A stretch of DNA of 64,000 nt from NCBI GenBank assembly GCA_029448655.1, contig JACCLO010000004.1, forward strand, positions 868,001 through 932,000, written 5' to 3'. This document shows positions 20,641 to 32,544 of the stretch, in pieces. The DNA comes from Wolfiporia cocos (Eukaryota > Basidiomycota > Agaricomycetes > Polyporales > Phaeolaceae). Below the pieces are notes generated by a model. The model was not told the DNA's origin. It did no database searches and saw only the letters and a program-made list of their open reading frames with translations. The first letter of the stretch is position 1, and the number at the start of each line of letters is the position of its first letter. Made by a program: the position numbers and the translations under genes.

Positions 20641-23600
20641 GCTGAGTTGGGAGTAGGCGAGATGGTCGGACGCAAATGACAGTGAGCAGCGCTGCAGCTG
20701 GGTAGAGAGCGCTGATGCGGATGGGCGGCTGATTGAGGCGGAGCTTGCTCACCTGCTATCTGTGGAAATATCACGTGGCCATGCCGGCGCTACACCTTTC
20801 ATGAGCTAATGCACCACGGCACCACGATATCGGAAGGGCCTGCTTCAGCTAGAAGCTATGTCGTGCTTGATGACCTCAACATTCTCGCACCTCAACATGC
20901 TCGCATCGAGCTGGGCTATCAGTGGCATTGTTACCCGTGCGGTCGTCAATGCAAAGGCTGCACCAATGACCTCAGCCTGCTACTGTAAGATAGGTTGTGC
21001 GTCGAGCTCGGTATTGATGCGCGTTGTCGAACTCACTCTGCCAGGTTGGACGTGAGTAGACTGTCTTCCTATGCTCAGGCTGATCTATGAGCCTATTTGA
21101 TAGATTACATGTACGAGGCCAGCGGCAAATCGAGCTACAAGCTTCATACTTGGACGATTGCTTAAGCAGCAGGATCTCCAGTAACATTTTGCCGCAGCTA
21201 CCATCCTGAGTGCAAGTGGCGAATAGCTCTTTGTGTAGCCGTAGGTTAGTATCGTATTGTCTAGCATGTTTCTATTTTGACTTGCCCTTTAGCATAGATC
21301 TTCCAGAAACACATGCGCCCATGATAGTCCTCTCGGCTAAAGCAGCCGCAATGTCGGGTATCGTAAGAACCCGGAAGGCACATCCGATTTTGACTTCTTG
21401 ACCAGACCACTCTGGCTCGCGCCATCCGCCGCTTGTCAATGGAGCTTTAGTCGCCGGCGTCGAGGTCGAGCGCGACAACGCCAAGGTGCGAAGTATATTA
21501 ACCGGTTTGCCGGCGAGGTCGGAAGGCTCGATCGCTCCGATGGGTCGGCCTTCTTTGCGTTCGCGATGTGATCTTGTGGTAGGTTCTGTGTTCGCATCAG
21601 CGGTAAGCGCTTGACCGCATCGCATACAATGGGGCATGACGGAGCCATAATCCTTAATGCTGATATCTCGGAGCCTACCAATCAGCGGCCACAAACAGGC
21701 GGTTTTCTTGCATATAAGGTATATCTAATTTTCCGCTTGTTCCTGAGCAGGACTGGAGCACTTTGACGATACATTTGTGTTTGGAGTGTTCAGATTTTGG
21801 AATGTTTGCAAGCGTGGCAGCCGTATATGACGCCTCAACGTCCTATCGGACTCTCGCATCATCCCTATCACCCTCCCAAATGGTATCGCGCGGCTCGACT
21901 CAATATTCCGCGATTACAGGTCACAGCATCCAAGCAGTAGTTCATGCATCTGCTAGTTTGCTTGCGATATGTATTTATCGTCACGCAAACACCAGGAATG
22001 GTCCGTAAATTTGCAACACGGGCGGTCATCAACATTCGTGAGCGCCTACCCCGGACCTTCGCATTACGGAGACTCGCAAGCCAAATGGGACTTTTTGCCG
22101 AAGAAACCGGTATGTGTGTCACCGCAATTTGCATTGGTCAGCATATAATCCGCACATCCAATTGGTTCGTTTGACATTTGGTCCGCACGATGACACGTTA
22201 AAAGTAGAAAGCCGGACGGAGCTATGTCGATGTACTGCGGATACTCCGCTGAATCCAAGAGATTGGTGCCGCATGTCTGATCAGCTCCCCTCATCTGGTA
22301 TCATGATGCTTTTGGCTTAGCATGAGCTCACAACGTCACGTTTGGTTTGGTCCAGTTCCGCAAACAACCGCTGTGGTCACAATTGTTTCCTTCTAACACT
22401 GGACGGGAGTCCTTGTGCTCTGTCTCAAGCCTCCGCGGCCCTGCATTGCTGTGAAGACATGCAAGCTATGGCAATCAGAGGCTCCTCTAACCTAATGTAC
22501 AGCAAGTCATGAACCACGTTTTCGATTGTGTTTGGCCCGGACCCCGGTGCACAGCGCATGATGCCACAGTCGTGTAGCCTTGCTGTTCTCCCGCGAGGTA
22601 CCATGGGCCTCCCGCGACGCCTCCGGGGAGTCGACCCTCGCATCTATCTCTGTTTGATCACACAGATGAGCCTGTCAGCGACTCGGCGTGCACCGTGAAT
22701 GATCGACACCACAGACGCAGGTATTCAAAGTGTTCGCCGCGAGGGAGCCTGATGAACGGGTTGCTGCACGGCGACTTATGGTTCACCGACTCAATACAGA
22801 TGGCGCTGATGACATAGATGTATCACGCTTCTTCCCCTTGCAGATGTTCGGTCGGCGCTGTTGGCCGTATTGCAACGGAGAGAATTGAGGGCGGTTCCAC
22901 TCGATCTGCTCGGATGTACCTTGATGGCCGTGCTCGCTGTGGGGCACACGCTGTGAGAGATTCCGCTGACGATTTGTAGGATCCAGATCTTGGCTGTCGT
23001 CAATGCATACCGTGAAGCTCGGCGACGCTCGTGTTTCACATCGTCTGCAGTTGGTGAGAGAGAAGATATTATTAGTCCTACACTACTCACAAGCCAGAGG
23101 GCGGTTCTAGGCGTCTGATGAACTATTGCGAGCTCTGACCCGGCATTCAGAAAGAGAGTCTCAATATCTTCCGCACACCAGAACACCTAGCTTCCCTGCA
23201 ATCTCATGGCTCGCGAGACCTCCCGCGAGGTGGCGGATGGGCGCTGGTGTCCTAATCCTGGGTGCTGAGTATACATATGGGTCGACCGGCCGGCTTATAG
23301 CGACCGACGTGCCACCTACCGTCCACGGAACGCACCAGATATAGCTGCTAGCGATTAATATCAGATATCGCATCCCAAGGGGGTTGCTTCGTGAACTGTA
23401 AACGCTTCCAGCTTCGTCACGTAAGCGTGTCATTATTTCGTAACACGCAGTGCTACGAGTCGTTGCTGCCACTTATGCTTTCATTTAGATTTCCTACGAC
23501 GCGCTACTTTTAGGCTAATTGCGCGAAGGACAGATGAGGCAATGCGACGTGCGCCAATCGCGCCGAGCGGCGGGATCTCCGTGAGCGATTGCGCTCTGAT

Positions 23601-25054
23601 CCCCGGTGCAGCGTTGTTTGCGGGTGGGGTGGCGAGAATGGGAATAGCGAAGCCAACGGGGGGCGTGGCCTGATCCCGCGAGCCCTGGTCCGCACGAGCG
23701 CTTCCGGCGGCGTGTTGGTGTCCTGTGCACTGCGCCGTGCGTCCACCACTAAATCTCCGCAAATCGCGGAGCCTTGTTACGCGCGTTGATCCCGGTACCG
23801 CTGACGATAGTGGGGAAGGCACAGACGTGGTGGGCACGCACAACAGGGCAGACGATTGTTAGCCGGCCTGCGCGCTGCGGGTCCCTGGCGCTGGACAACA
23901 GTCGATCAGATGCGCGGATGCAGCGCCGCGTAGGCCTGCAGAGGAGCCTGGGCTGGCGTCGGCGAGCGTCCAGTCTGTGGCCTGACAGCGTCACCGCTGC
24001 GGAAAGGTCGCCAACGGGTGCTTGGCGTTGGCCAGCCCGCGCCTTGCTTCTATTTCGCATGTGCGAAGGTTTTCGCGGGCGCCTGCAGCGAACCTAGTCC
24101 ACGCCCAGAGCACGCGAGTGAATGGGAGCGCGTCAGCAGACCGCACGTTCCTGGCGCACCGCCGGGCCTGCTGGCCGCGGAGGGCGGAAGGGGCTGGATT
24201 AATGTAAGAGACTACTGGCTTCTGATAGCGGGTGCATTCGTGCGCGCGTGGGAGGCCCGTGCGCGCGCTCATAGGCGCGGGCGTCCGGTTGCGGAGCCCA
24301 ATGGAGGAGGTATTAGTGCACCCACGCGCCGGCGAGCAACACGGCGGCGATGCTCGCGGTGGCACACGAGGCGACGACGGGCCCGCTATGATCGTGGGAA
24401 CGCGGACATCTGCCGGCATGCCAATCTGTCAGATGCAGATCGGGAGCCCGCGATCCGGCGACACTGCTATCAGTGGCCCAATCAGCGCCTGCGCCAAGAA
24501 CGCCGGCTGCACCGTGCGCAGACGGGCCAGGCTGCGTCGTGGCCGCCAGCGCGGGCGGCGGGCGCGGCGAGCACGGGCACTGGCCCTGCGGCACTGGCAC
24601 TGGCCCGTGCGGCACTGGCCCGTGCGACACTGGCCCGTGCAGCACCTGCCAAGGATGCCGAGCAGTGGCAACGCAGGCTGCGCCATCACACCGAGCCATC
24701 AGCTCAGCGTGCCCCGCGAGGCGAAGTAGCCGGCCCCCTCCGGCCAATTCCCATACGCGGCGTGCCGCCGGGCACCCTCCCCAATGCGGCTGATTCGCCG
24801 GCGCATAGTAGCCAATAGAAATAGCCGGGCGCGTGGACGCCGGCCGGTGAGCGCAGACCGCCCAACTGCCGCTCGCTCTCCCTCTCTTCCCACCACGACC
24901 GCTCGCACCCTCAAAACCCCTCCTCGCCCGCTGCTGCCGCCTGCCTTTCCCCTGCCCGCCGTCTGCCCTGCCCACCGTCGTCCACCGTCGCCGTCGTCGC
25001 GAACTCCCGCGACACACCCGCCCTCGTTGGTCACCGTCCACGCCCGTCGTCCAC
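20641..25054. other. 4.4 kb without a supported gene
   Basis: No open frame here shows a recognisable domain or a convincing chain of exons, and no repeat from the transposon compartment was found. 20.65-23.4 kb is of mixed composition with many stops. 23.5-24.85 kb is GC-rich and has long frames on both strands, as GC-rich DNA does by chance. 24,578-24,645 is a short tandem repeat. About 24,860-25,054 is a pyrimidine-rich tract that probably forms the leader of the next gene. Decayed genes or a long non-coding transcript are not excluded. Confidence 0.55.
24578..24645 (+). repeat. 15-bp tandem repeat (about 4 units)
   Basis: The unit CACTGGCCCGTGCGG is repeated at 24,598, 24,613 and 24,628 with changes only at its last two bases, after a shorter degenerate first copy. 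It lies about 410 bp upstream of the transcription-factor start. Confidence 0.8.
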
Positions 25055-28000
25055 ATGGACCCCCAGCCCCAGCAGCCGCCTGCCGCCGAGCCGGCCCCCT
25101 CCCTCCCCGGGGACAAGCCTGCGTACGTGCCCCGCCTTCTCTCCTCCCCGTCGTTCTCAACACGTGTCGTCCCATCAGCCCAAAGGCGCCCGTCGTCAGA
25201 GGGGCGCGCGCATGCACCGTCTGCCGCGCCGCAAAGGTCACCCCCCTCCCGCCTGCCCGCGACGAGCCTTCTGACCGCCTGTATGCGTCCAGATGAAATG
25301 CGTCGGCGCTGACGACGGCAACAACATCCCCTGCCAACGCTGCAAGCGCTCGGGGTCGGAGTGAGTGCTTCCCGATTTCGCCCCGGCGCGTCTCACACCT
25401 GCGCCCAGATGCATATTCGAGAAACACCGCCGCGGTCGCAAGCCCGGCTCTAGGTGACCGCCCCCTTCCCTCATCCGGCGTTCATCCGCTAATTCCCTCC
25501 CAGGCTGTCCGAAGCGTCCAAGATGCTGCGTCGCCTCGAGAAGGGGCTCAACAATGCAAAGCAAAAGTCAACCATCAGCGACTCGCTCACCCTCCCCCCT
25601 CTCCAGGATTCCCGCTCTTCCAGCGATCGCTTCCGCGACAGCCACGGCGCCGGCACCTCGCGCTTCTCCAGCAACGAGCTCCCGCCGCTGAATCTACCCG
25701 CGCACCTGCAGGAAGGCTATCCCCGCGGGAATCAGCACACTGACACCGAGATGGACGAGGACGACGATGGCGACCAGAACGAGAACGGCATGTATCCCGC
25801 GCGGGTCATCAAGCAGAACGCCCGCAACTCGTCATTCTTCAGGACGATCCTCAATCCTGACTCCGTCGATCCTCCTACATCTAGATCTGCTCCCGGCTCA
25901 GGCCGTGCCTACTCGCAACGCCCCCAGTCGCCCGTGTTCTCCGCTACTCCCGTGGCCCCATCAGTCACGTCCATCCTCAACAGCAGTCAGCCAGCGCTCA
26001 AGGACCCCATTGATGCCGGCCTCATCGACGAGAAGACGGTGACCGACCTGTGGGATATGTTCTATATCCGTCTGAACCCATTCATCAACCTCTTTGATCC
26101 TGCCCTCCACTCCGTGCAATACGTGCGCAAGCGCTCCTCCTTCCTCTTCACTGCTCTCGTCATGGCGTGCTGCAAGTTCTTCAAACCGGAGCTCTACCAG
26201 CCCGTGCTGCGACTTGCCCACGACTTTGCCGTGCGTGCCTTTGCGGAAAACACCAAAGGCGTCGAGGTTGTCCAGGCGTTTGCGTGCATGACCTATTGGA
26301 AGGAGCCGGACGACACTCGCACCTGGACGTACATCGGGTACGCGTGCAGAATGGCAGTCGAGCTCGGCCTGAACCGCTACGTGGGCAAGCGCCCGATGGG
26401 CGAGACGGAGCTGATGCTGCGCGAGCGGCGGAACCGCGAGCGCACGTACCTCGTGCTCTTCGTTCACGACCGGAGCCTGAGCATGCAGACGGGAAAACAT
26501 TGGATGCTTCCCGAGGATGATCTCGTACGCAACGCGACCACCTGGCACGAGGAAGGCGGAGCCCCGATACGCCAGGAAGACGTAATCGTTGCTGCGTTTA
26601 CGCAGCTTCGCCACATCGCGGCAGAGACCACGGATGTATTCATCCAGCAGCTCGGCTCGGGAACGAGTGCCACAGAAACAAACTACGACTTGCTCCTCAA
26701 GAACTGCAACTCGAAGCTGAACCAGTGGCATACGCGATGGACGCAAGAAATGCAGCGCGGTACAGTCGATCTCCCCCAACGTGCTTTCACGTGTTGACGT
26801 TGCCGCGCAGCCCATGGAGAGTCCTTCCACTTCTCCATGCTGAAATTCTTCCAGCTGCACGTCAGATTGTTCTTGAACACGTTTGGCATCCAGTCTTCGA
26901 GTACCCAGGTGTGTATATCGGGTGCGCGTACTCCACCTGAAACCTAAATCCCTGCGCAGCCGGGTCGCCCCAACACGAACCTTCCAGTGCTGCAAAATTG
27001 CTACAGTGCGGCTACCGATAATCTGCGGACAATGGCAGATGATTTCGCTCGGGTGCAGATGCTTGTAGGCATCGTATTGCGTTTTCTGTTTGGAAGCTGG
27101 CTCACTAGTCCGTGCAGCGATATGGCCAGGATTCGACGACTGTCATGACGGCATACTCTGCTGTCGTACTGATGAAGGCAAGTCATCCGCTAAGCTCATG
27201 ATCGATCACGGCTTATCGTGCTTCGCAGCTATTGCGCGGTCCTTCCAACCTTGCAGAGCTGGTGCCGGACGCGGTTCATGAAATCCACGACATGATTAAC
27301 AAGACTGCCAAGGCTTATTCGGATGCTGCTCACCTCTCACCCGCGTCATCTTCCGCGGCATATCATGCGCGCTTCCTGCAATCGCTCGTGGCAAATGACC
27401 TGGACAAGATGAAGCAGCAACAGGCAGAACAGCAGGATCGTTTTGGTCGGGACCTTCCTCCCATCAACACGCGCGTGCAGACGTCGCATGCATCAGTGAG
27501 CCACCCTGTGCAGAGCTACGCCCATGGGCAATCGCAAGTCTACGCGCAGTCTGGTCACATGGATGGCTATTACCCGCAGCCTGCCCACGTCCCGCAGCAA
27601 TCTAGCGTGCCCTCTGCTTCAGCGTCATCGTCTACTACATCTTCACCATACTCTCAACCGCAGCCAGCGCCATACGATTACGCCGTTCCAGACCAGATGG
27701 GCCGCAACGGCGCGCTCACCAACTACAGTCTGTCTGGGATCTCGACAACATATGCGCAGTATCAGGCGACTCAGGCGACTGCTCCGAACGAGCACGACGC
27801 GCTGTATTGGCAGAACATGTTCAAGGATCTTGGCGTCGACGGTGCTGAAGGTTCGTATAATCAGGGCTACCGCTCGAACACCATGAGCGAGAGCAATGGT
27901 AGCCTTGCAACGACCCAGCCGGCGTACAGTGGCATTTCCTACCGCGACTCTCACTCGGATGATCGTGTCTACCAGCAGACGCCACCCCATACCCAGCAGA

Positions 28001-28062
28001 CGTCCCCGCATCCGTCACAGCCTGTGTATCAGTACGCGTACGCTTCGGCCGCATACCGTTGA
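25055..28062 (+). CDS. Zn2Cys6 fungal transcription factor
   Basis: Exons are 25,055-25,122, 25,179-25,236, 25,293-25,360, 25,409-25,453, 25,504-26,759 and several more to the stop at 28,060-28,062. The binuclear zinc cluster is assembled across four exons: ACTVCRAAKMKC, then PCQRCKRSGSEC, followed by the basic linker HRRGRKPGSR and a coiled coil (LSEASKMLRRLEKGL). The middle part is the fungal-specific regulatory domain (LWDMFYIRLNPFINLFDP, YWKEPDDTRTWTYIGYACRM, VELGLNRYVGKRP). The C-terminus is rich in Gln, Ser, Tyr and Pro, a likely activation domain. One intron (27,178-27,228) has a GC donor. The layout resembles basidiomycete proteins annotated as prtT/Leu3-like, but the regulated genes cannot be told from sequence. 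Confidence 0.92.
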
Positions 28063-29319
28063 GTCTACCGTCTGCGTTCTGTTTTACGATGTCCGCCATC
28101 AGGCGGTTGTATCCTATATATCTTGTCTCTCATCTCCTTGTTCATGTTCCGTTGTCTATCAAGTTCGCCGCATCGTCCTCTTGGCCATTCCCACTTCTCG
28201 CCCATGGTCTTGTCGCCCGTTGCCGTCTGCATTGCCACAGTCGTGCACATGTTTGTTCGCATTAATGCATGCCTGTAATGGGTCGATGGTAGTTTATAGA
28301 GTATCCTGTATGTGCCGAGTATCCCATGCTTTGTCTATGCACTTGTGGTTGCAGATGTTAGGTATGATAGGAAGATATCATAATGCATTTTTGTAGGCTT
28401 TCGCAAGTACCTGAGGCCCAGTGAAAACTACGGTCAGGCGCCATCAGCGCGTACAATCTTCTCTACACGACAACGACAGGGGCCCTCTCCCTCTCTCATT
28501 TACAGGTTCCCATACGCCCGCCTTGAACGGCCGATATCAGAGGCAGGGCCTAGGTTCCTCATCGAGGGCGATGAGTCTAGTGCGGAGGTAATGTCGGAAA
28601 AATCGAGCGCGCGTTGAAACGCGTTGTAATTACTAATAACATAGTTACATTAATTTAGGCTTGCAATCCGGTACATACCGTGATAATGAGATTGCAAACT
28701 CGGTCAGGTGATTGTGACCACGTTGCAATCACCGCCTGGGCGTTGTCGCAGCCGGTCTATACAAAGTTGTTGCAAGCGCTAGCGAGCGTTACAATGGCTT
28801 GTAATCCTTTAGTACAGTTGCATTCAACATTGAGGTTAGAACAGGTCTCCAGATTGGAAGCATGTTCCCACACCTAGACATACATTACAAAGGCCGCTTC
28901 AATTGGGATCATGTTCCCACAACTAAAACTGCATTGTAATCGCTGCAGGCTGATCTGACCATTGTAATGCAAGAGGATTCAAGAAAATAAAACATTATGC
29001 TCACGTTCATAACACTTTCTAATGGTAAGCTTTAACAGAGGAGGTGTCAGTTTTTCACTTTTTATAGTTTACAACCATCAGGATTCAAACTACATACCTA
29101 GTGCTACGAGACAACGGAGAATCGTACCAGCGTTCCAACTAAGCCATTGGGCCTTTGTTCTATGTTCAAAATGAAGATATCAGACTGTCACAGAACGTAT
29201 GTGGCACACCTGGTTGTATAGTAATGTGACTTGTAGATTAGATAGGGACGTGTTGTAGATAAGGTGGGGCGCTAGCTACAATACTCACGGTCACAGTAGT
29301 TACATGCAGCATTACTGTA
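28063..29319. other. Border zone between host genes and transposons
   Basis: No gene is supported. 28.6-29.0 kb has many short TTGTAATC/TTGCAATC-like words and an imperfect tandem pair of about 48 bp (28,850-28,897 and 28,899-28,945), each with CATGTTCCCACA. A tRNA-like segment lies at 29,076-29,152 on the minus strand. Confidence 0.6.
29076..29152 (-). repeat. tRNA-like segment, possible SINE head
   Basis: Read on the minus strand it has a perfect A box (TGGCTTAGTTGG, 29,146-29,135) and a near-perfect B box (GTTTGAATCC, 29,090-29,081) at normal spacing. Acceptor and T stems do not pair and the anticodon loop would be about 12 nt, so this is not a working tRNA gene. A tRNA-derived SINE or a decayed tRNA fits. 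Confidence 0.5.
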
Positions 29320-30085
29320 TGTCACAAATCTCACTTTGTGACCGCTCTGCCTCAACGCTAACGCTCATAACCCAAGTCCCAACGCCCACCAACATGTTCT
29401 ACTCCCACTACACGCGCCTTTCAGTCACCAGCGGTCCCCAAGATGCTATACGAGGGGTAGTCGACAAGTGCTACAGCGGAGTCGAGGGTCTCCCAGATGA
29501 GCAAGCAGACGAGGGCAAAGGCAGAGGAACGCCGCACAAGGGGATTGGTGTAAGACTGGGATTAACCCATGAGATACAATGAGAAGCCTGAGGAGAACGC
29601 CTCAGACTCTCTGGCTTAAGTACATGCAAGCGAGCAATGCTATCAAGGCTACCCTAAAGCAACGTGGCCTGTGCGCACGCGCCTACCAAAGCGCTAAGCT
29701 AAACTCTAAACTGCTTACATAAACCATCACGTGACTATGCGGGGATCTTATCTATGTTTTAAGGATACGTGCCGGATCTTATCTGTGTGGTCACATGAGT
29801 TTGGAGCGCGCCTAATACCGCTGTAACATCCCTCAACGCTCCATGACGCCCCTGTAGGGCCTATAGGACCGTTTTCGTGACATTACCCCCTCCTCTAGTT
29901 TCGTCGTCCCGGCGAAGATCTTGCCAACCCCTCGACCTCGCTGTAGCGCCTGTGGACTACCCTTAGATGACGACGACCTCGTTGCGTAGGGACCCCTTGC
30001 GACTGAAAGGCGACTGTGTAGTGGGAGTAGGACCTGTGGTGGTGGGGCGTTAGGCGTTGGGTGTGGGCGTCACAAGTTTGTGACA
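29320..30085. mobile_element. Composite insertion of two LTR parts in inverted order
   Basis: A minus-oriented LTR (29,320-29,882, TGTCACAA...GTGACA) is followed by a plus-oriented piece (29,884-30,085, ending TTTGTGACA) that resembles its downstream part in reverse. The whole unit, not the single LTR, is flanked by a perfect 5-bp duplication, CTGTA (29,315-29,319 and 30,086-30,090). Both outer ends are LTR 3' ends. A TATA-like CTTAAGTACATG and an inverted repeat (CTGAGG/CCTCAG, 29,588-29,605) mark the minus LTR promoter. Confidence 0.75.
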
Positions 30086-30090
30086 CTGTA

Positions 30091-30610
30091 GTCACTTAGT
30101 TACAGGTGCACTGGCCCCTTCAGGGCAGGCACATGTTCAGTGATGTGGGCCTTCAGGGCGCTTAGACCTACTGTATATATACATGCAAGACCCTAATCTA
30201 CTAGTCAATAGGTGTAACCCCCAAGTAGAGGTCTGTGCGCATGGTATGGTGTCATAATGCCAGTAATGGTGGTACTTCTGTGTTATGATGGTGCCACAGT
30301 AATGTAGGCGCCGACTTAGTAAAATGACATTAGCTGTCATATGTAGGTAGTAAGCGGGCCGCATTGTAATACCTGTCTGGTAAGTGGGCCGTGCTAAGTA
30401 TAGACCCTATGAGGTCATATTCCAGGCCAGTAATGGCCCAGATGCTGATGAGGTCACTAATCCTATTTTTAAGGGATGACATCATTGTAAGCGAGGCCAT
30501 TGACGACCAAGTAGTTATGTAGATAAGATAGAGTCACATGTCTTAGCTACCTGTGATGGTACCTAGTGCCACTATCTAATCTAGAAAGTTAGTGAGTCAC
30601 GTGACCTCAA
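30091..30610. repeat. LTR-like debris
   Basis: No gene. A reversed TATA-like box (TGTATATATACATG, about 30,172-30,185) and LTR-type words suggest remains of minus-oriented LTRs, but no ends could be fixed. Confidence 0.4.
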
Positions 30611-31263
30611 TGTCACAGATTTTACTGGGTCTTCATACCTAAAAGACTCGTGTCTGGGATTATATTTCGCATTTTACGCCTTAACTATCACATGTCACAT
30701 GGGCGCTTAAGCATCACATGATAGTTCCCTTATGGGGCTACAATATTGCTTATTTGCACGTGACCGTGAGAATAGCTTAGATAAGCTCTACCACAGTACC
30801 AGATCATATAACTGTATAGTTATAAGCCACCCAAACCTTGCCTAGGTTAGGTACACATGACCTACACGGTCACATGACAACCAGACGCGTCTTGACACGC
30901 TACTAATCTGGTTTATATCAGCGGTCCGGGCAAATGCACCTGTCCTGCTGACTAATGTTTGTTGCCACAAAGCACAAACAAGGACCTACCGTCCAAAGCA
31001 CATACATGATTGGGCCGCTCATTACCTGGCATCCAAACAAATGCGCGCTTGCCATTACTGGCTTGTGCACAGACCGTCTAGCTTTAGGGCAGACCATTAC
31101 TGGTCGTTGCAACCCATGTATATAAGCTTGACCTCTAAGGCATAGTTGCCTTAGAACTATTCACTTCGTCGTTTAGTCAAGTCACTTCTATACTTGACTA
31201 GCTTCTTTCTGGCCTATTAGCAACCTCTAACAATCCAAGTAAGTCGCCAGAAAGCTTGTGATA
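30611..31263 (+). mobile_element. Solo LTR, 653 bp
   Basis: It begins TGTCACAGATTTTACTGGG, ends CTTGTGATA and is flanked by the 5-bp duplication CTCAA (30,606-30,610 and 31,264-31,268). TATATAAG lies at 31,119-31,126. Eight bases on is a 9-bp perfect inverted repeat TCTAAGGCA/TGCCTTAGA with a 4-nt loop (31,134-31,155). The TA end (not CA) is shared with the 3' LTR of element II. Confidence 0.85.
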
Positions 31264-31780
31264 CTCAATTCAGTAGGTCACATGATCCAATATTCTTCTA
31301 CCGCCTTCCAGGCCCCTGGACGAGGTAAAGGTTGTAGTGCTGAGTGCTTAAGGTCAATAGTAAGACCGCTACACAACTTTAATTGCTGATATGTAAAATA
31401 TGAGGGAACGCCCCAGATAAATCTGTGACAAAGAGCAGATACATTATTGTCAAATAGTAATGTGAAGCATATATCCACTTGTGATGCCTACTCAGTGAAT
31501 TCACCGTTCCACTCCATTTTGCTATTCCGCTGTGAATCTGCTGTTGTTAAGTTAAGATTGATACGTGGCCGCTTTCTGGAAGGTCTGGCCGAAGAATGTG
31601 AACGATATCGTTTCTGCAGTATTACTGCGAGTTGTCTGGATGTTCAATTATCATTCTTTGCTACCTTACTAGCTTAAGTACATGACACATCGCTTGTAGT
31701 CTACTTGCCCTAAAAGGGGCCTGAGCGTGGTAAGGTGCCAGACATCACTATGTAACTACTGTAACGCATCATGTGCTATG
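31264..31780. other. LTR fragments, no gene
   Basis: CCCCAGATAAATCTGTGACA at about 31,409-31,428 is the end of a minus-oriented LTR of the 1.07-kb family described below. The rest holds LTR-like words (for example CTTAAGTACATGACACAT near 31,673) with no gene seen. Confidence 0.5.
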
Positions 31781-32490
31781 TGTTACGGGTCGAATACCCG
31801 TTCGTATATTCGAGTCGCAAATATAGATCGTTCTTCTGCACATAGGCACGTCGCCGTATGCAAGGCAAATACTCGTTAGATGCCTTCGGGTCCTAAGTGA
31901 AGTCCTTAGGAGATCGGTTAATATCCAATACGCGTTAGAGGATATAATCTGTTCAAGTGCGAGTCGAATAGAATATAAGACTCGCCTAAGTCCGAGAAGT
32001 CAGTGTGCACTTCGAGGACTTAGTCGTTCGATTGCTCGAGTGAGAAATACTGAGCGTAGTTTCCTACGTTTGAGAATGAGTATAAGACTTCTTGTTTATA
32101 CAACAAGGTCGAGCTGAAGAGCTTCGACAATAAGTACATGAGCTTTTATACTACGCTAAGTTTCAGGGGTCAAGTTCGTCCCAGATGTCACCGCTACTAT
32201 CTACGCTATAGTACCAAACGTTTGATAAGTATGTAGTGATATGTCTGAAACAATAGATAGAAATGATGATGGCGGTTGAACGCCATCTGTCAGCTAACGA
32301 ATGATAAACATGAAACGGGGACAGAGTTGGATCTGTCAAAAGTGAAACATGCCCTACATGCTAATACAACTGGGGATACGCCCAGTAGAGTCACGAGTAG
32401 CCAGGGGGTTGGTTGCGCAACAAGTCCCTGTATCGTATTCGCCCGGTGGTGAGTTCTGTCGATATTCGAAAAATTAAAATAACCGTAACA
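31781..32490 (-). repeat. Element I 3' LTR
   Basis: Ends are TGTTAC/GTAACA. Read on the minus strand it carries TATAAAAG (about 32,152-32,145), followed by an imperfect inverted repeat GTCGAAGCT/AGCTCGAC. It is preceded on the element side by the polypurine tract. Confidence 0.93.
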
Positions 32491-32544
32491 TCAGCCCCTC
32501 CCTAGGCATTCGTCGGCCTCGACGGATCCTCCAAGTTCCCCTCC

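Noticed and set aside
21272..21694. A 140-codon minus-strand ORF as a gene
   Set aside because: No recognisable domain, no adjoining exons, and overlapping frames are equally long.
24578..24645. A CRISPR-like array
   Set aside because: Units are directly adjacent without spacers, and the genome is eukaryotic.
23481..24830. Long open frames on both strands in the GC-rich stretch
   Set aside because: Frames overlap on both strands, show no domain, no start context and low-complexity Arg/Pro/Ala content; they are what GC-rich DNA gives by chance.
29076..29152. A functional tRNA gene on the minus strand
   Set aside because: Acceptor and T stems do not pair and the anticodon loop is too long, although both promoter boxes are present.
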